Shown: piece by piece, positions 41,308 to 50,391 of the stretch
Numbering within the stretch: position 1 is the stretch's first letter
How the letters are laid out: every line of letters starts with the position of its first letter
DNA from: Congzhengia minquanensis
GTDB taxonomy: Bacteria; Bacillota; Clostridia; UBA1381; UBA9506
Length of the DNA: 64,000 bases
Direction of reading: 5' to 3'
NCBI RefSeq assembly: GCF_014384785.1
Contig: NZ_JACRSU010000001.1
Span: 248,001 to 312,000, forward strand
Notes under the pieces: model-generated
What the model saw: only the letters and a program-made list of their open reading frames with translations
What the model was told of the DNA's origin: nothing
Databases searched by the model: none
Program-made: the position numbers and the translations under genes

Positions 41308-42687
41308 TTATTCTGAAACTATTATTTCTTTGCACACAATCTGCGGAATACAGTTCTCAAAACCGTCCCAAACAAATACCTTCACTTTGGTAACCGTTTT
41401 GTCCATCTGCACGCTGCTTGTTTCAACATACTGCGCCTCGGACACACTTTTTGAGCTGACGCCTAAAAGTTCTTGTCCGTTATACAGCGCAATCATTGCC
41501 GTGCCGGACACCGGCGCACCGAAATAAACCTTTGCCATATAGTTATTTAAATCATCTTTTTCAACTGAATCTGCCGTAGGTTTAAAGCTGACGTAATCCA
41601 CAAAATACTTTACAACTGTAGTATAGTCCTGATGTTCACAGCAAGCAACCTGAATTTCCAGCGGATAGGTGCCGGCTTCAATCCAGACGCTTTTGGAATA
41701 TTCCATCATATTACACCATTGTTTTGTCCAGTTTGCCGCGCCCTCCGTGCCTGTAAATCTGTCCTGCACATTCACTCCGATTTGCTGGTCTTCTTTGTTG
41801 CCGCCAATTTTATTGCCGCCAAGATGCAAAGATATTTCGCTGACAGAGCTGCTCCATTTGGTTGTAACAAATGATAAATCATAATACCGGCTTTCAGGAA
41901 ACGTTACCAGCGTTTGAATCGGTTTCAGTTCCGTTGTTGCTTCTTCACCAGCTACGGTTACAGCATCCTTCCCAATCCATTTACCGCCGCTTGCGCCGGT
42001 AATCTCTACCGGAAATTGCGACGTCATATTTTCTGCTTCAATTATAGTTCCCTCAGATGCAATAATCGTTCCTTTGGTCGGAACAAATTTAATGTAATCG
42101 GCAAAAAACTTGTATGCCGGCATGTTGCCGCCTGATTTAATCACTTCCGCCTTCAGGCTATTCTCTCCCGCGTTGAGATAGCAAACAGAAGAACCTTTAA
42201 ACAGCATCATGCCCATATATTGCCAAGGGTAAATCCGTTTTTTCGTTCCATCTCCATTATCCTGGTATTGGGAGAGATCCTCTATTTGCGTGTTGTTTTT
42301 TATATTGTCACCAACTAACACATCATTTACGGTAAGTGACACTTGACTCAAGTCCGTTGTGTTTGCTCCAGCATTGCCAAGTGCGTAATAAACTTCATAA
42401 TACCCAGCCTTTGGTGCAGTAAATGTAAAGGTTGCACTCGGGTCTGTTTGAGTTCCGGTATGCCCCCAAAATGACTCCCCGCTGGCATATTTTGTCGACA
42501 TGTCGCCCGGATTTGCCGGACTTGTTACCTTTTGCACGTTATCAAGTTGAGCTGCTTCCGCCAGAGTTTCAAACTCAAGCTGAAAAGTGCCTTCAGGCCC
42601 CGTCTGCTCCTCAGCAGCACGGCTTGCCGGCGTAATTGCGCTCAACAGCAATGTAACACTAAAAAATACCGCAAAAAAATTTTTCAT
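41308..42687 (-). CDS. Exported protein with two tandem CBM6/CBM35-like modules
   Basis: A 459-residue protein with a signal peptide (NFFAVFFSVTLLLSAITPAS, cleavage near SRAA). Two similar modules follow: residues 35-205 (FQLEFETLAEAAQ to AYKFFADYIKFVPTKG) and 210-370 (TIIEAENMTSQFPVEITG to VVKYFVDYVSFKPT). Each begins with an EFE or EAE calcium-type motif and ends with YFxDYxxF, the pattern of CBM6/35 carbohydrate-binding domains. The last 85 residues look Ig-like (GTAMIALYNGQELLGVSSKS). No catalytic domain is present, so it would bind a glycan at the surface rather than cut it. ATG after GAGAGGTAGG. Divergent from the AraC gene at 42895. Confidence 0.75.
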   Translation of the reverse strand: MKNFFAVFFSVTLLLSAITPASRAAEEQTGPEGTFQLEFETLAEAAQLDNVQKVTSPANPGDMSTKYASGESFWGHTGTQTDPSATFTFTAPKAGYYEVYYALGNAGANTTDLSQVSLTVNDVLVGDNIKNNTQIEDLSQYQDNGDGTKKRIYPWQYMGMMLFKGSSVCYLNAGENSLKAEVIKSGGNMPAYKFFADYIKFVPTKGTIIASEGTIIEAENMTSQFPVEITGASGGKWIGKDAVTVAGEEATTELKPIQTLVTFPESRYYDLSFVTTKWSSSVSEISLHLGGNKIGGNKEDQQIGVNVQDRFTGTEGAANWTKQWCNMMEYSKSVWIEAGTYPLEIQVACCEHQDYTTVVKYFVDYVSFKPTADSVEKDDLNNYMAKVYFGAPVSGTAMIALYNGQELLGVSSKSVSEAQYVETSSVQMDKTVTKVKVFVWDGFENCIPQIVCKEIIVSE

Positions 42688-42817
42688 AAAACCTACCTCT
42701 CTTCTTCGTTAATCATTTGATAAACTATCCCCATAGTTTATTAACAACATTATATCCGAAACAGTTTCAGATAACCATAATATTTTAGTGCAAAACAGAT
42801 AAAAAAACATAAAAAAA

Positions 42818-42847
42818 TTGTTTTTGAAAATGAAAATATGATATAAT
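42818..42847 (+). promoter_or_regulatory. Promoter of the AraC gene at 42895
   Basis: TTGTTT (42818-42823), 18 bases, TATAAT (42842-42847), 48 bases before the start codon. Confidence 0.65.
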
Positions 42848-42894
42848 AAAAACAATAAATGAATGCTATTAAATCAACAGGAGGTGGTAATGCC

Positions 42895-43689
42895 ATGGCG
42901 ATTGTTTATTTTAATGAGTGTTCTAACGGCATTTTTTATTCCCGCGTTGCGCTCCAAGAGTCGTATCTGTTACCGGATGTGCACTGCCATGCCAATTATG
43001 AAGTTTTTTTTCTTATTTCCGGCAATATTCTTTATTTTACAGATTACGGAATTGTTCTCCTTTCCCCCGGCGATTTTGCGTTAATTCCTCCCTTTGTTAA
43101 ACATCAAACCTATCATTTCACCGGCAACACTGAACGAATTATTCTTTCGTTTTTTCCCACCCATATTAAAAATATGGACAAACAGATGTTAACCTGTTTT
43201 CAAACTCCGCACATTAAAGACGGCTGGAGTTTGTTCCCCCTTTTAGAGGAAATCGGAAAAGAATATAAACGAGATGAACCGTTGTCACTCTGTGCGGTTG
43301 AAGTTTTAACAAGTCTTTTGCTCATTCATCTTTCCAGGATTACTGCCGGCAGTCCCGTTCCAGAATCCAACCCGCTGATGGAGCAGGTGAAAATAGACAT
43401 TACCGAGCACTACATGCTGGATATTTCCCTTGATGATTTGGCATTAAAATATAACATGAGCAAAAGCCATTTTTCAAAGAAGTTTAAAAGCTACGCAGGG
43501 GTGGGGTTTCACGAATTTTTAACCCTGGTTAGAATTCAAAATGCAGAACGGCTGCTTGTTACCACTTCTGAGTCGGTTACCGAAGTCGCATCATTGTGCG
43601 GGTTTAACGACAGCAGCCACTTTACCCAGACCTTTAAAAAATTAAAAGGAATGACACCGGGAGAATATAAGAAAAAGAACAGAATTTAA
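42895..43689 (+). CDS. AraC family transcriptional regulator
   Basis: A 264-residue regulator. The N-terminal cupin shows VHCHANYEVFFLISGNILYF and LLSPGDFALIPPFVKHQTYH, a classic AraC_binding pattern with conserved His. The C-terminal units are ISLDDLALKYNMSKSHFSKK and VTEVASLCGFNDSSHFTQTF, ending KKLKGMTPGEYKKK. The ATG at 42895 has AGGAGGTGG upstream. Divergent from the CBM-like exported protein, which is the likely target. Confidence 0.93.
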   Translation: MAIVYFNECSNGIFYSRVALQESYLLPDVHCHANYEVFFLISGNILYFTDYGIVLLSPGDFALIPPFVKHQTYHFTGNTERIILSFFPTHIKNMDKQMLTCFQTPHIKDGWSLFPLLEEIGKEYKRDEPLSLCAVEVLTSLLLIHLSRITAGSPVPESNPLMEQVKIDITEHYMLDISLDDLALKYNMSKSHFSKKFKSYAGVGFHEFLTLVRIQNAERLLVTTSESVTEVASLCGFNDSSHFTQTFKKLKGMTPGEYKKKNRI

Positions 43690-43705
43690 CCAGTTTGCTA
43701 CAAAT

Positions 43706-43754
43706 TTTACATAAATTTTACATAAATCTATTTTAAACTTAACGAGAATATAAT
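43706..43754 (+). promoter_or_regulatory. PhoP-type direct-repeat box and -10 of the Na/Pi transporter gene
   Basis: TTTACA at 43706 and 43717, and TTAACG at 43739: starts are 11 and 22 bases apart, the 6+5 period of PhoP boxes in Bacillota (TTAACA-like). A weaker TTGCTA fits the same phase at 43695; the slot at 43728 (CTATTT) does not match. The -10 TATAAT is at 43749-43754 and no good -35 exists, as expected for an activator-dependent promoter. Confidence 0.7.
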
Positions 43755-43790
43755 AAAATGGATGTAAAGTATTTGTTTACGGAGGAAAAA

Positions 43791-45545
43791 ATGAGTATTT
43801 TTTCAGTATTTACACTATTAGGTGGTCTTGCAATTTTTCTGTTTGGAATGAATGTAATGGGCGAGGGCTTGGAAAAGCGCTCAGGCGACCGGTTAAAGTC
43901 AATTTTAGAGCACTTAACCTCCAGCCCCATTAAGGGCCTGCTATTAGGCGTAGGCGTTACGGCCATCATTCAAAGCTCCTCCGCCACCACGGTTATGGTG
44001 GTAGGGTTTGTAAACTCCGGCATTATGAAGCTCTCACAGTCCATCGGCGTAATCATGGGCGCAAACATTGGTACTACGGTGACTTCGTGGCTGCTGAGCC
44101 TTTCCGGAATTCAGGGGGACAATTTTTTTCTTCAGCTGGTAAAGCCTTCGTCCTTTGCGCCGATTTTAGCGTTCATTGGCATTATTTTTGCTATGTTTTC
44201 AAAGTCTGACAACACAAAAGCCACCGGCTCAATTTTTCTTGGCTTTGCGGTGCTGATGACCGGCATGGATATGATGTCTGCCGCAGTAAAGCCCCTTGCC
44301 GAAAATCCTGATTTTGCAAACATACTGCTTCTGTTCTCAAACCCTATTTTAGGCATTTTAACCGGCGCACTGCTCACGGCTATTATTCAAAGCTCCTCTG
44401 CGTCTGTGGGAATTCTGCAAGCCCTTTCTGTTACAGGCAGTATTACATATGCCAATGCCGTTCCCATTATCTTAGGGCAGAACATTGGCACCACGGTAAC
44501 AGCTCTGCTCTCTTCCATCGGCACCAACAAAAACGCCAGAAGAACGGCTGTGGTTCATCTGTGCTTTAACTTAATTGGCGCGCTTGTCTTTTTAATTTTG
44601 TTTTACACCTTAAAAGCCACAATTGGATTTCCGTTTATTAACGATTCCATTAATGCGGCAGGAATTGCAGCGGTGCACACCATTTTTAACTTAACGTCTA
44701 CGCTGATTTTGTTCCCCTTTACAAAATGGCTGGAGAAACTGGCGTATTTTATTATTAAAGAAGATGGCCCCAACGGAAAAGAAGAGAAAATTTCTCTGTT
44801 GGACGAGCGTTTGCTTGCTACCCCCTCGGTTGCCATAGCCCGTGCAAAGGACGTGACCGATCACATGGCGGTGCTCTCCCGGGACAGCCTGTTTTTGGCT
44901 ATGTCGCTCATAAAGGATTTCAGCAGTGAAAAGGCGGCCATTATTCGGGAAAATGAGGAGATTGTGGACAAATATGAGGACAAGCTAGGCACCTATCTGG
45001 TAAAGCTAAGCCGCGAAAGCTTGTCGTTGGATGACAGCCATGAAATATCGAACCTGCTCCACTCAATCGGCGATTTTGAGCGCATGAGCGACCATGCTGT
45101 AAATTTAGCTGAGGTGGCAGAGGAAATATTTACCAAAAAAATCACGTTCTCCGCAGATGGTATGAAAGAAATTCAGGTTATCTCCCGTGCAGTGACAGAG
45201 ATTTTAACACTGACCACCGATGCGTTTATGAAAGAGGACTTAGAGCTTGCAAAACAGGTTGAGCCATTAGAACAACTGATTGACCGGCTGAAAAACAAAA
45301 TGAAAAACAGGCACATTCAGCGGGTGCGCAAAAACGAGTGTTCCATTGAAACCGGGTTTGTGTTCTCCGACCTATTAACCAACTACGAGCGGGTGGCAGA
45401 CCACTGCTCCAACGTTGCGGTCTGCTTAATTGAGGTTGCCAACGACAGCTTTGAAACCCACGAATATCTCTCCAACGTTAAGGGAAGCGGCGGCAACGAT
45501 TTTGCACAGCGGTATGAGGCTTATAAACAAAAGTATGTAATTTAA
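43791..45545 (+). CDS. Na/Pi cotransporter with C-terminal PhoU-like domain
   Basis: A 584-residue membrane protein. The first 320 residues hold two PNaS repeats with the signature QSSSA: GVTAIIQSSSATTVMVVGF and LLTAIIQSSSASVGILQAL, each followed by GxNIGTTVT (IMGANIGTTVTSWLLS, ILGQNIGTTVTALLSS). Residues 350-570 form a PhoU-like helical domain (RDSLFLAMSLIKDFSSEKAA, LHSIGDFERMSDHAVNLAEV). It imports phosphate with sodium, and the PhoU part may set activity by Pi level. The ATG at 43791 follows GGAGGAAAAA. It is followed by a two-component system and preceded by a Pho box. Confidence 0.93.
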   Translation: MSIFSVFTLLGGLAIFLFGMNVMGEGLEKRSGDRLKSILEHLTSSPIKGLLLGVGVTAIIQSSSATTVMVVGFVNSGIMKLSQSIGVIMGANIGTTVTSWLLSLSGIQGDNFFLQLVKPSSFAPILAFIGIIFAMFSKSDNTKATGSIFLGFAVLMTGMDMMSAAVKPLAENPDFANILLLFSNPILGILTGALLTAIIQSSSASVGILQALSVTGSITYANAVPIILGQNIGTTVTALLSSIGTNKNARRTAVVHLCFNLIGALVFLILFYTLKATIGFPFINDSINAAGIAAVHTIFNLTSTLILFPFTKWLEKLAYFIIKEDGPNGKEEKISLLDERLLATPSVAIARAKDVTDHMAVLSRDSLFLAMSLIKDFSSEKAAIIRENEEIVDKYEDKLGTYLVKLSRESLSLDDSHEISNLLHSIGDFERMSDHAVNLAEVAEEIFTKKITFSADGMKEIQVISRAVTEILTLTTDAFMKEDLELAKQVEPLEQLIDRLKNKMKNRHIQRVRKNECSIETGFVFSDLLTNYERVADHCSNVAVCLIEVANDSFETHEYLSNVKGSGGNDFAQRYEAYKQKYVI

Positions 45546-45570
45546 TTCAAGCGAAAGGCGGTTTATTGGT

Positions 45571-46242
45571 ATGCAGGATATTTTTTGCGTTGAGGACGAC
45601 GCCGATATTAAAGAACTGATTGAATATACGTTAAGCTCCTCCGGGTTCCGGGTAACGGGGTTTGACAGCGCAGCCGCCTTTTGGGAAGGAATGAAAACCA
45701 AAACTCCCTCGCTGGTGCTGTTAGACATAATGTTGCCCGACGAGGATGGAATGCAGATTTTAAAAAAGCTGAAAGCGAGCGGAGAAACAGCTTCCATTCC
45801 TACCATTATGCTCACAGCAAAATCCGGTCAGATTGACAAGATTAAGGCCTTAGACGGCGGTGCGGACGACTATGTTACCAAGCCCTTTGATATTCCCGAG
45901 CTGATTTCGCGGATTAACGCAGTGCTCCGCCGCAGCGCAAAAAAGACCACCGCCGGGGTATTAAAGTTAGGAAACATTACAGTGGACAGCAACTCCCGCC
46001 GGGTAACGGTGGGTGAAAACGAAGTTACCCTTACATTCAAAGAGTTTGAGCTGCTTTCCCAGCTTATTCGTAACAAGGGACTTGTAATGACTCGTGACAA
46101 GCTGATGGTCAGTGTTTGGGGCACGGATTTTAAGGGCGAGTCGAGAACGGTGGACGTGCACATTCGTACCCTGCGGCAAAAGCTGGGCGCGGCAGGAAGC
46201 TGCATTGAAACCGTGCGGAACGTGGGCTATAAGGTGGACTGA
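45571..46242 (+). CDS. OmpR/PhoB-family response regulator
   Basis: A 223-residue regulator. The receiver domain has the acidic pair in FCVEDDADIKEL, phospho-acceptor Asp52 in LVLLDIMLPDEDG, Thr in IPTIMLTAKSG and Lys in DDYVTKPFDIPEL. The winged-helix DNA-binding domain begins near residue 130 (LKLGNITVDSNSRRVTVGEN) with LTFKEFELLSQLIRNKGLVM and GESRTVDVHIRTLRQKLG. Its closest named relatives are PhoP/PhoB. It lies 25 bases after the Na/Pi transporter and 1 base before the kinase gene, so the three form one operon, probably self-activated through the upstream box. Confidence 0.95.
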   Translation: MQDIFCVEDDADIKELIEYTLSSSGFRVTGFDSAAAFWEGMKTKTPSLVLLDIMLPDEDGMQILKKLKASGETASIPTIMLTAKSGQIDKIKALDGGADDYVTKPFDIPELISRINAVLRRSAKKTTAGVLKLGNITVDSNSRRVTVGENEVTLTFKEFELLSQLIRNKGLVMTRDKLMVSVWGTDFKGESRTVDVHIRTLRQKLGAAGSCIETVRNVGYKVD

Positions 46243-46243
46243 C

Positions 46244-47872
46244 ATGTTTCAGAAAATTTATCGCAGCATGTGTCTGCTCACCATTTTAACCCTTTCCCTT
46301 GCCATTGTTTTTATGCTGTCAGCGTTTTATGTCTGCCTGACCCAGCAGGTGAAATCTGAGCTTGTAACAGAAACCAGGCTGATTTATGAACTTGCCGACA
46401 CAGGCGGCGATTTAAGCGGGCATACCTTTGAAAATCAGTTTGCTGTTTTTTCCGCCGGCGGACAAAAAGTTTATGGCTCCGATCTGCCCATTTCCGCTGA
46501 AAAGATACGCGCAAACATATTGCACGGCAATAACGACTTTTCTGTTTATTCAACATTCCATTTAGAGAACTTTTCAAAAACTTATTATTGTATGACATAC
46601 CTTTCTGACGGAAATGTACTTTGCGTTGCCTCCACGCGTCACAACCTGCCTGCACTGTTCGGCGGAATTTTGTTTGTGGCGGTTTTGGCCGCGGTGTTCA
46701 TTTCCATTGTGGCCGCTAACGTTGCGCGGGCCATTACCAACAACATCATTGCACCGTTTCGCGAAGCCGCGCTGATGAACTTTGCCGATACGGACAGTAT
46801 GTATGAGGAGATTAAGCCCCTCATTGCAAAACTCACCAACCAGGACACGGAAATTAAGCGTCAAAGCGACAAGGCAAAGTCGCAGAAACTGCAGCTGCAA
46901 ACCGTTACCTCCAACATGAATGAAGGGCTGGTAATCTTAGACAGCACCGGCAATATTCTTGCCATGAACCGCTGCGCACAGGAGATTTTAAATGCGGACG
47001 AACGAGATGTAAAATATAAACCCTTTTTGTCCATTCCAAACAGCGGACAGTTTGAGCAGCACCTAAAAGAGGCCTCACAGGGCAAAAACAACGACGTGCT
47101 GTTTGAAGCCAGCGGCAAAACATATCAAATGTTTTTCACGCCGGTTTTTGAGCAAAATATTGTCTGCGGCATGGTTATTTTGATGTTCGACGTAAGTGAA
47201 AAGCATCGGTCGGAGCAAATACGCCGGGAGTTTTCGGCCAACGTGTCCCACGAATTGAAAACGCCTTTAACCACCATTTTCGGCTATTCCCAAATCATTA
47301 CCAACGGCATTGCCAAGCCGGAGGACGTGAAAGGCTTTGCCGCAAAAATTGAAAAGGAAAGTGCGCGGCTGATAACGCTAATCGACGATATTATTGCTCT
47401 CTCTAACTTAGAGGAAAACGGCCCGGCAGCGCAAAAGGAAAACGTTTCGCTAAAAGCCGTGGCCGCCGAGGTGTTAGAGTCGCTTGAGGCACAGGCCGCA
47501 AAACGAGACATTTTACTTACGCTTGCCGGCGGCGATACCCAGGTGGTTGCCAACCGCAGGCAGATGCACGAGCTGATTTTTAACCTGTGTGACAATGCTT
47601 TAAAGTATAACAAGGACGGCGGCTCGGTTACGGTTACGCTTTCCAATAACATGCTGTGCGTAGCTGACACGGGCATTGGAATTCCGCCCGACAGCATTGA
47701 CCGCCTGTTTGAACGGTTTTACCGGGTAGACAAGAGTCACTCGAAAAAAGTGAACGGAACGGGGCTGGGGCTTTCCATTGTTAAGCACATTGTACAGTCC
47801 AGCGGCGCTGAAATCTCTGTAAAAAGCACTCTGGGCGAAGGCTCGACATTTACTGTAGTCTTCCATCAATAA
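46244..47872 (+). CDS. PhoR-type sensor histidine kinase
   Basis: A 542-residue membrane kinase. A first membrane segment (MCLLTILTLSLAIVFMLSAF), an outside domain of about 120 residues, a second segment (GGILFVAVLAAVFISIVAAN), a HAMP-like linker, and a PAS domain (residues 215-320, SNMNEGLVILDSTGNILAMN). The H box is FSANVSHELKTPLTTIFGYS with His336. The ATPase domain has N box LIFNLCDNALKYNKDGG, G1 LCVADTGIGIPPDSI, F box RFYRVDKSHS and G2 GTGLGLSIVKHIV. ATG after GGTGGACTGAC. The layout and location next to the PhoB-like regulator and the Na/Pi transporter support phosphate sensing, which is inferred. Confidence 0.93.
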   Translation: MFQKIYRSMCLLTILTLSLAIVFMLSAFYVCLTQQVKSELVTETRLIYELADTGGDLSGHTFENQFAVFSAGGQKVYGSDLPISAEKIRANILHGNNDFSVYSTFHLENFSKTYYCMTYLSDGNVLCVASTRHNLPALFGGILFVAVLAAVFISIVAANVARAITNNIIAPFREAALMNFADTDSMYEEIKPLIAKLTNQDTEIKRQSDKAKSQKLQLQTVTSNMNEGLVILDSTGNILAMNRCAQEILNADERDVKYKPFLSIPNSGQFEQHLKEASQGKNNDVLFEASGKTYQMFFTPVFEQNIVCGMVILMFDVSEKHRSEQIRREFSANVSHELKTPLTTIFGYSQIITNGIAKPEDVKGFAAKIEKESARLITLIDDIIALSNLEENGPAAQKENVSLKAVAAEVLESLEAQAAKRDILLTLAGGDTQVVANRRQMHELIFNLCDNALKYNKDGGSVTVTLSNNMLCVADTGIGIPPDSIDRLFERFYRVDKSHSKKVNGTGLGLSIVKHIVQSSGAEISVKSTLGEGSTFTVVFHQ

Positions 47873-47874
47873 AA

Positions 47875-47911
47875 GAAACGAACCGCGAAATTTACGCGGT
47901 TCGTTTCTTTT
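47875..47911. terminator. Bidirectional terminator between the kinase and the exported protein genes
   Basis: GAAACGAACCGCG (47875-47887) and CGCGGTTCGTTTC (47895-47907) pair perfectly with TTTTATT after it; the A run before the stem serves the minus strand. Confidence 0.9.
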
Positions 47912-50381
47912 ATTGAATGATAATTGCGTCTTGATACGCCTTTACGTCCTTTTTGAGCACTTCTTCCGCTTCTGTTTCTGAAAGATACATGGTGCCGCCA
48001 AAATTGTGCTTAGAGAACACAAATTCGTTTTTTTCATAAAAAACCTTTGCCGCGCCTGCATCTGCGTCCCAGCTTACTGCGGCGCCAACCGCTTCCGCAA
48101 AAGCGCGGAGCGGAATATAGGCGGTTTCATCCTCTGTTACCAACATGGGGACGGTAAGTTCTAACAGCTGATCGCCAAGCTTTACAGCGGTGGTGCTGAA
48201 AACCTCTGATACGTCCACCTCTTGAGCGCCGTTTACCGTGAGTATATTTCCGTGTCTGCCCAAAGTGTTAATTTTCTCTGGGAAAGTATATTTTTTCCAG
48301 CTCAAGCAGTTGGCTGAAACGAACAAATCGCGTCCGTCTGCGCAGTAGAACACGTTGCCGATTGCGTCCACATACGCCGGGGGCACAGCCTCTGGCTGTA
48401 AGAATTCTTCCCCACATACCGACAAAAACAGTCTGCCGTTTTTCATATATGCAGCAAGGGTTCCCAAATTTCCGACGGGCATTTCGGTAAGAGCAGACTT
48501 GTTCCAGGTCACAAAATCCTCCGACTCGAAAATTGTTCCTGCATTTACATAAAATTTCCCGTTTGCATAGGACATATCTGTAGCATAACTGTCGAACCGG
48601 TGGCTCAGCTTTATGTTAAAGCTTTCATCTAACAGGTACACATCCCGGTAGAACTCGCGCACGTTGTAGTAGGGCGTGCCGTCGTACAGGCAGGATTTGG
48701 CAACATACCCGGCCGGTGTGTATAAAAACCGCATTTCGCCCACCCGGCCGTGAAACTGGCGTTTCGTAGTTTCCGTCATGCCTGTGTTTTCAAAAGTTCG
48801 ACCGTTTTGGGTTTTCAGCAGATTGCCGTCAGTCCATTTTAATGTTTCGTTTCCTGTAAACGATGTGTCCTTTACATTATATAGGCATGAATCGTCATAG
48901 GTTTTCACAGGGCTTGGCATGTCGCTGACAACAAAGGCGTTTTCCATACCGCCGTAGTGGTTGGTGGTGAGCACCACGGTGAGTGTAAATTTCGTGTTCA
49001 CTCCAGCGGGGAGCTTCACACAGGCCAGACAGTCGCTCTCTTTTACAGCCGTTGCCCCCTTGGTAACAGGGTATGGCTGTAAAACGTCCCCATTTTCGTC
49101 CCGCAGAATAATTAAATTGTTGGACATGGTGTTAAGCTTATACAAAAAATATTTGTCCTCTTTTCCCTGGTTGTCAATGGTGATGTGATAGTTTTGAAAC
49201 ACGCCGTAATTGCCCAAATTGGGACAGAGGCTTTCGTCAACCGAGCCGGAAAGCGGGAAGTTTGGAACATATTGATTTTTTGTAAAGCCGCAAATTCTGC
49301 CGGGATATTGGGTGGTATCTGCATGCTCCGAGTCGAAGCGCCACACGTTGTTCTGCTGGGATACCGGCACATTTTTCCCGTAGTAGCTGCGCTTTTTTGG
49401 GTCTTCATAACGAAATTTTAAAAGCGAAGACTCCGCCGCGTTATATTTATTCCACGGGTCGGCCCTGGGGTTTAGGTTGGTGAACCAGTTCGTCACCGTA
49501 TTGCCTTCATAGGCATATTGATTTACAATTGTCACAGGAAGCTTTGTCCCATCGGTGAACGAGTCGTCAATCACAAAATTGAGGCTTGCGTCCACCTGAT
49601 TTTTTGCGTCTGCAATTCCCTTGTGCTGATTTTCCCGCACATAGGAGCCGAAGGCCGCGTCCTTTACGAAATTGCTCCTGTCTGAAAGTACGCCGGTAGA
49701 CCGCAGAGCCGCAATATTCACATCTGCCATACCAGACACAATTTCAAAGTCTGCCATCATGTGCACCACGCGGCAGAAGGGCACCTCGCGGTAGTTGGGA
49801 ATGAACCTGCTCAGCCACACCGCTTCACCCTTTTTCACCGTAACCGTGGTTTCGTGAAAGGGCACAGGCTGGTAGCTTTTGCCTGAGTCCAGCTGTGAAA
49901 CGGGCGTTTTTAAATAGCTTGCCCATGCTGTGAAGCACCCTAAGTCCTCCTCTGCGGTATATGCGTTTCCGTTTAAATAATATTTTCTTTGCTCCGGCAC
50001 CTCAAACCCAACTGATGTAAGGCGAAGCTCTGTGTCCTCCTTAGCGCGGACAAGCACGTCCACCTCAATGTCGAATCCCTGTGTGCCAAATCCTGTTCCG
50101 TTTGCTTTTGGCAATTCCGTTCTGTTCACTAAAGAAATGAACATGGCATATTGGTCAGGGCCCAAATTTTCATTATTCATTAAAAACTTTGGATTTGGGT
50201 TAGAGTTATCCGCCAGATTTTCACGCCGAATCCATTCCGGGTTGTTGCAGTAAATATATTTTCCATTCTCATTGGCGGCAAACTCTAAGACAGGAGCGTC
50301 TGCGCCCGGTTCTTCCGCGCCGGCGGAAAGGGATGGAAACAAGAACAAAACTGCAAGGAAAAGTGCCGTTATTTTTTTCAT
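47910..50381 (-). CDS. Large exported protein with a copper-amine-oxidase-like domain
   Basis: An 823-residue protein with a signal peptide (ITALFLAVLFLFPSLSAGAE). Residues 30-690 are not recognised; they contain many aromatic and Asn residues, blocks such as GTGFGTQGFDIEVDVLVRAK and VVLTTNHYGGMENAFVVSDM, and a late part (YATDMSYANGKFYVNAGTIF) that looks beta-propeller-like. Residues 720-780 match the copper amine oxidase N-terminal-like repeat (PF07833): VKLGDQLLELTVPMLVTEDE then YIPLRAFAEAVGAAVSWDAD. That domain is common in secreted wall proteins of Clostridia and does not bind copper there. The ATG at 50381 follows AAGGAGTA. It is the last gene of a likely operon with the PHP hydrolase and mutarotase genes. 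Confidence 0.75.
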   Translation of the reverse strand: MKKITALFLAVLFLFPSLSAGAEEPGADAPVLEFAANENGKYIYCNNPEWIRRENLADNSNPNPKFLMNNENLGPDQYAMFISLVNRTELPKANGTGFGTQGFDIEVDVLVRAKEDTELRLTSVGFEVPEQRKYYLNGNAYTAEEDLGCFTAWASYLKTPVSQLDSGKSYQPVPFHETTVTVKKGEAVWLSRFIPNYREVPFCRVVHMMADFEIVSGMADVNIAALRSTGVLSDRSNFVKDAAFGSYVRENQHKGIADAKNQVDASLNFVIDDSFTDGTKLPVTIVNQYAYEGNTVTNWFTNLNPRADPWNKYNAAESSLLKFRYEDPKKRSYYGKNVPVSQQNNVWRFDSEHADTTQYPGRICGFTKNQYVPNFPLSGSVDESLCPNLGNYGVFQNYHITIDNQGKEDKYFLYKLNTMSNNLIILRDENGDVLQPYPVTKGATAVKESDCLACVKLPAGVNTKFTLTVVLTTNHYGGMENAFVVSDMPSPVKTYDDSCLYNVKDTSFTGNETLKWTDGNLLKTQNGRTFENTGMTETTKRQFHGRVGEMRFLYTPAGYVAKSCLYDGTPYYNVREFYRDVYLLDESFNIKLSHRFDSYATDMSYANGKFYVNAGTIFESEDFVTWNKSALTEMPVGNLGTLAAYMKNGRLFLSVCGEEFLQPEAVPPAYVDAIGNVFYCADGRDLFVSANCLSWKKYTFPEKINTLGRHGNILTVNGAQEVDVSEVFSTTAVKLGDQLLELTVPMLVTEDETAYIPLRAFAEAVGAAVSWDADAGAAKVFYEKNEFVFSKHNFGGTMYLSETEAEEVLKKDVKAYQDAIIIQ

Positions 50382-50391
50382 GAAATACTCC

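Noticed and set aside
47910..50381. Copper enzyme function for the large exported protein
   Set aside because: The matching domain is the N-terminal-like repeat that clostridial surface proteins use without copper; no oxidase core is present.
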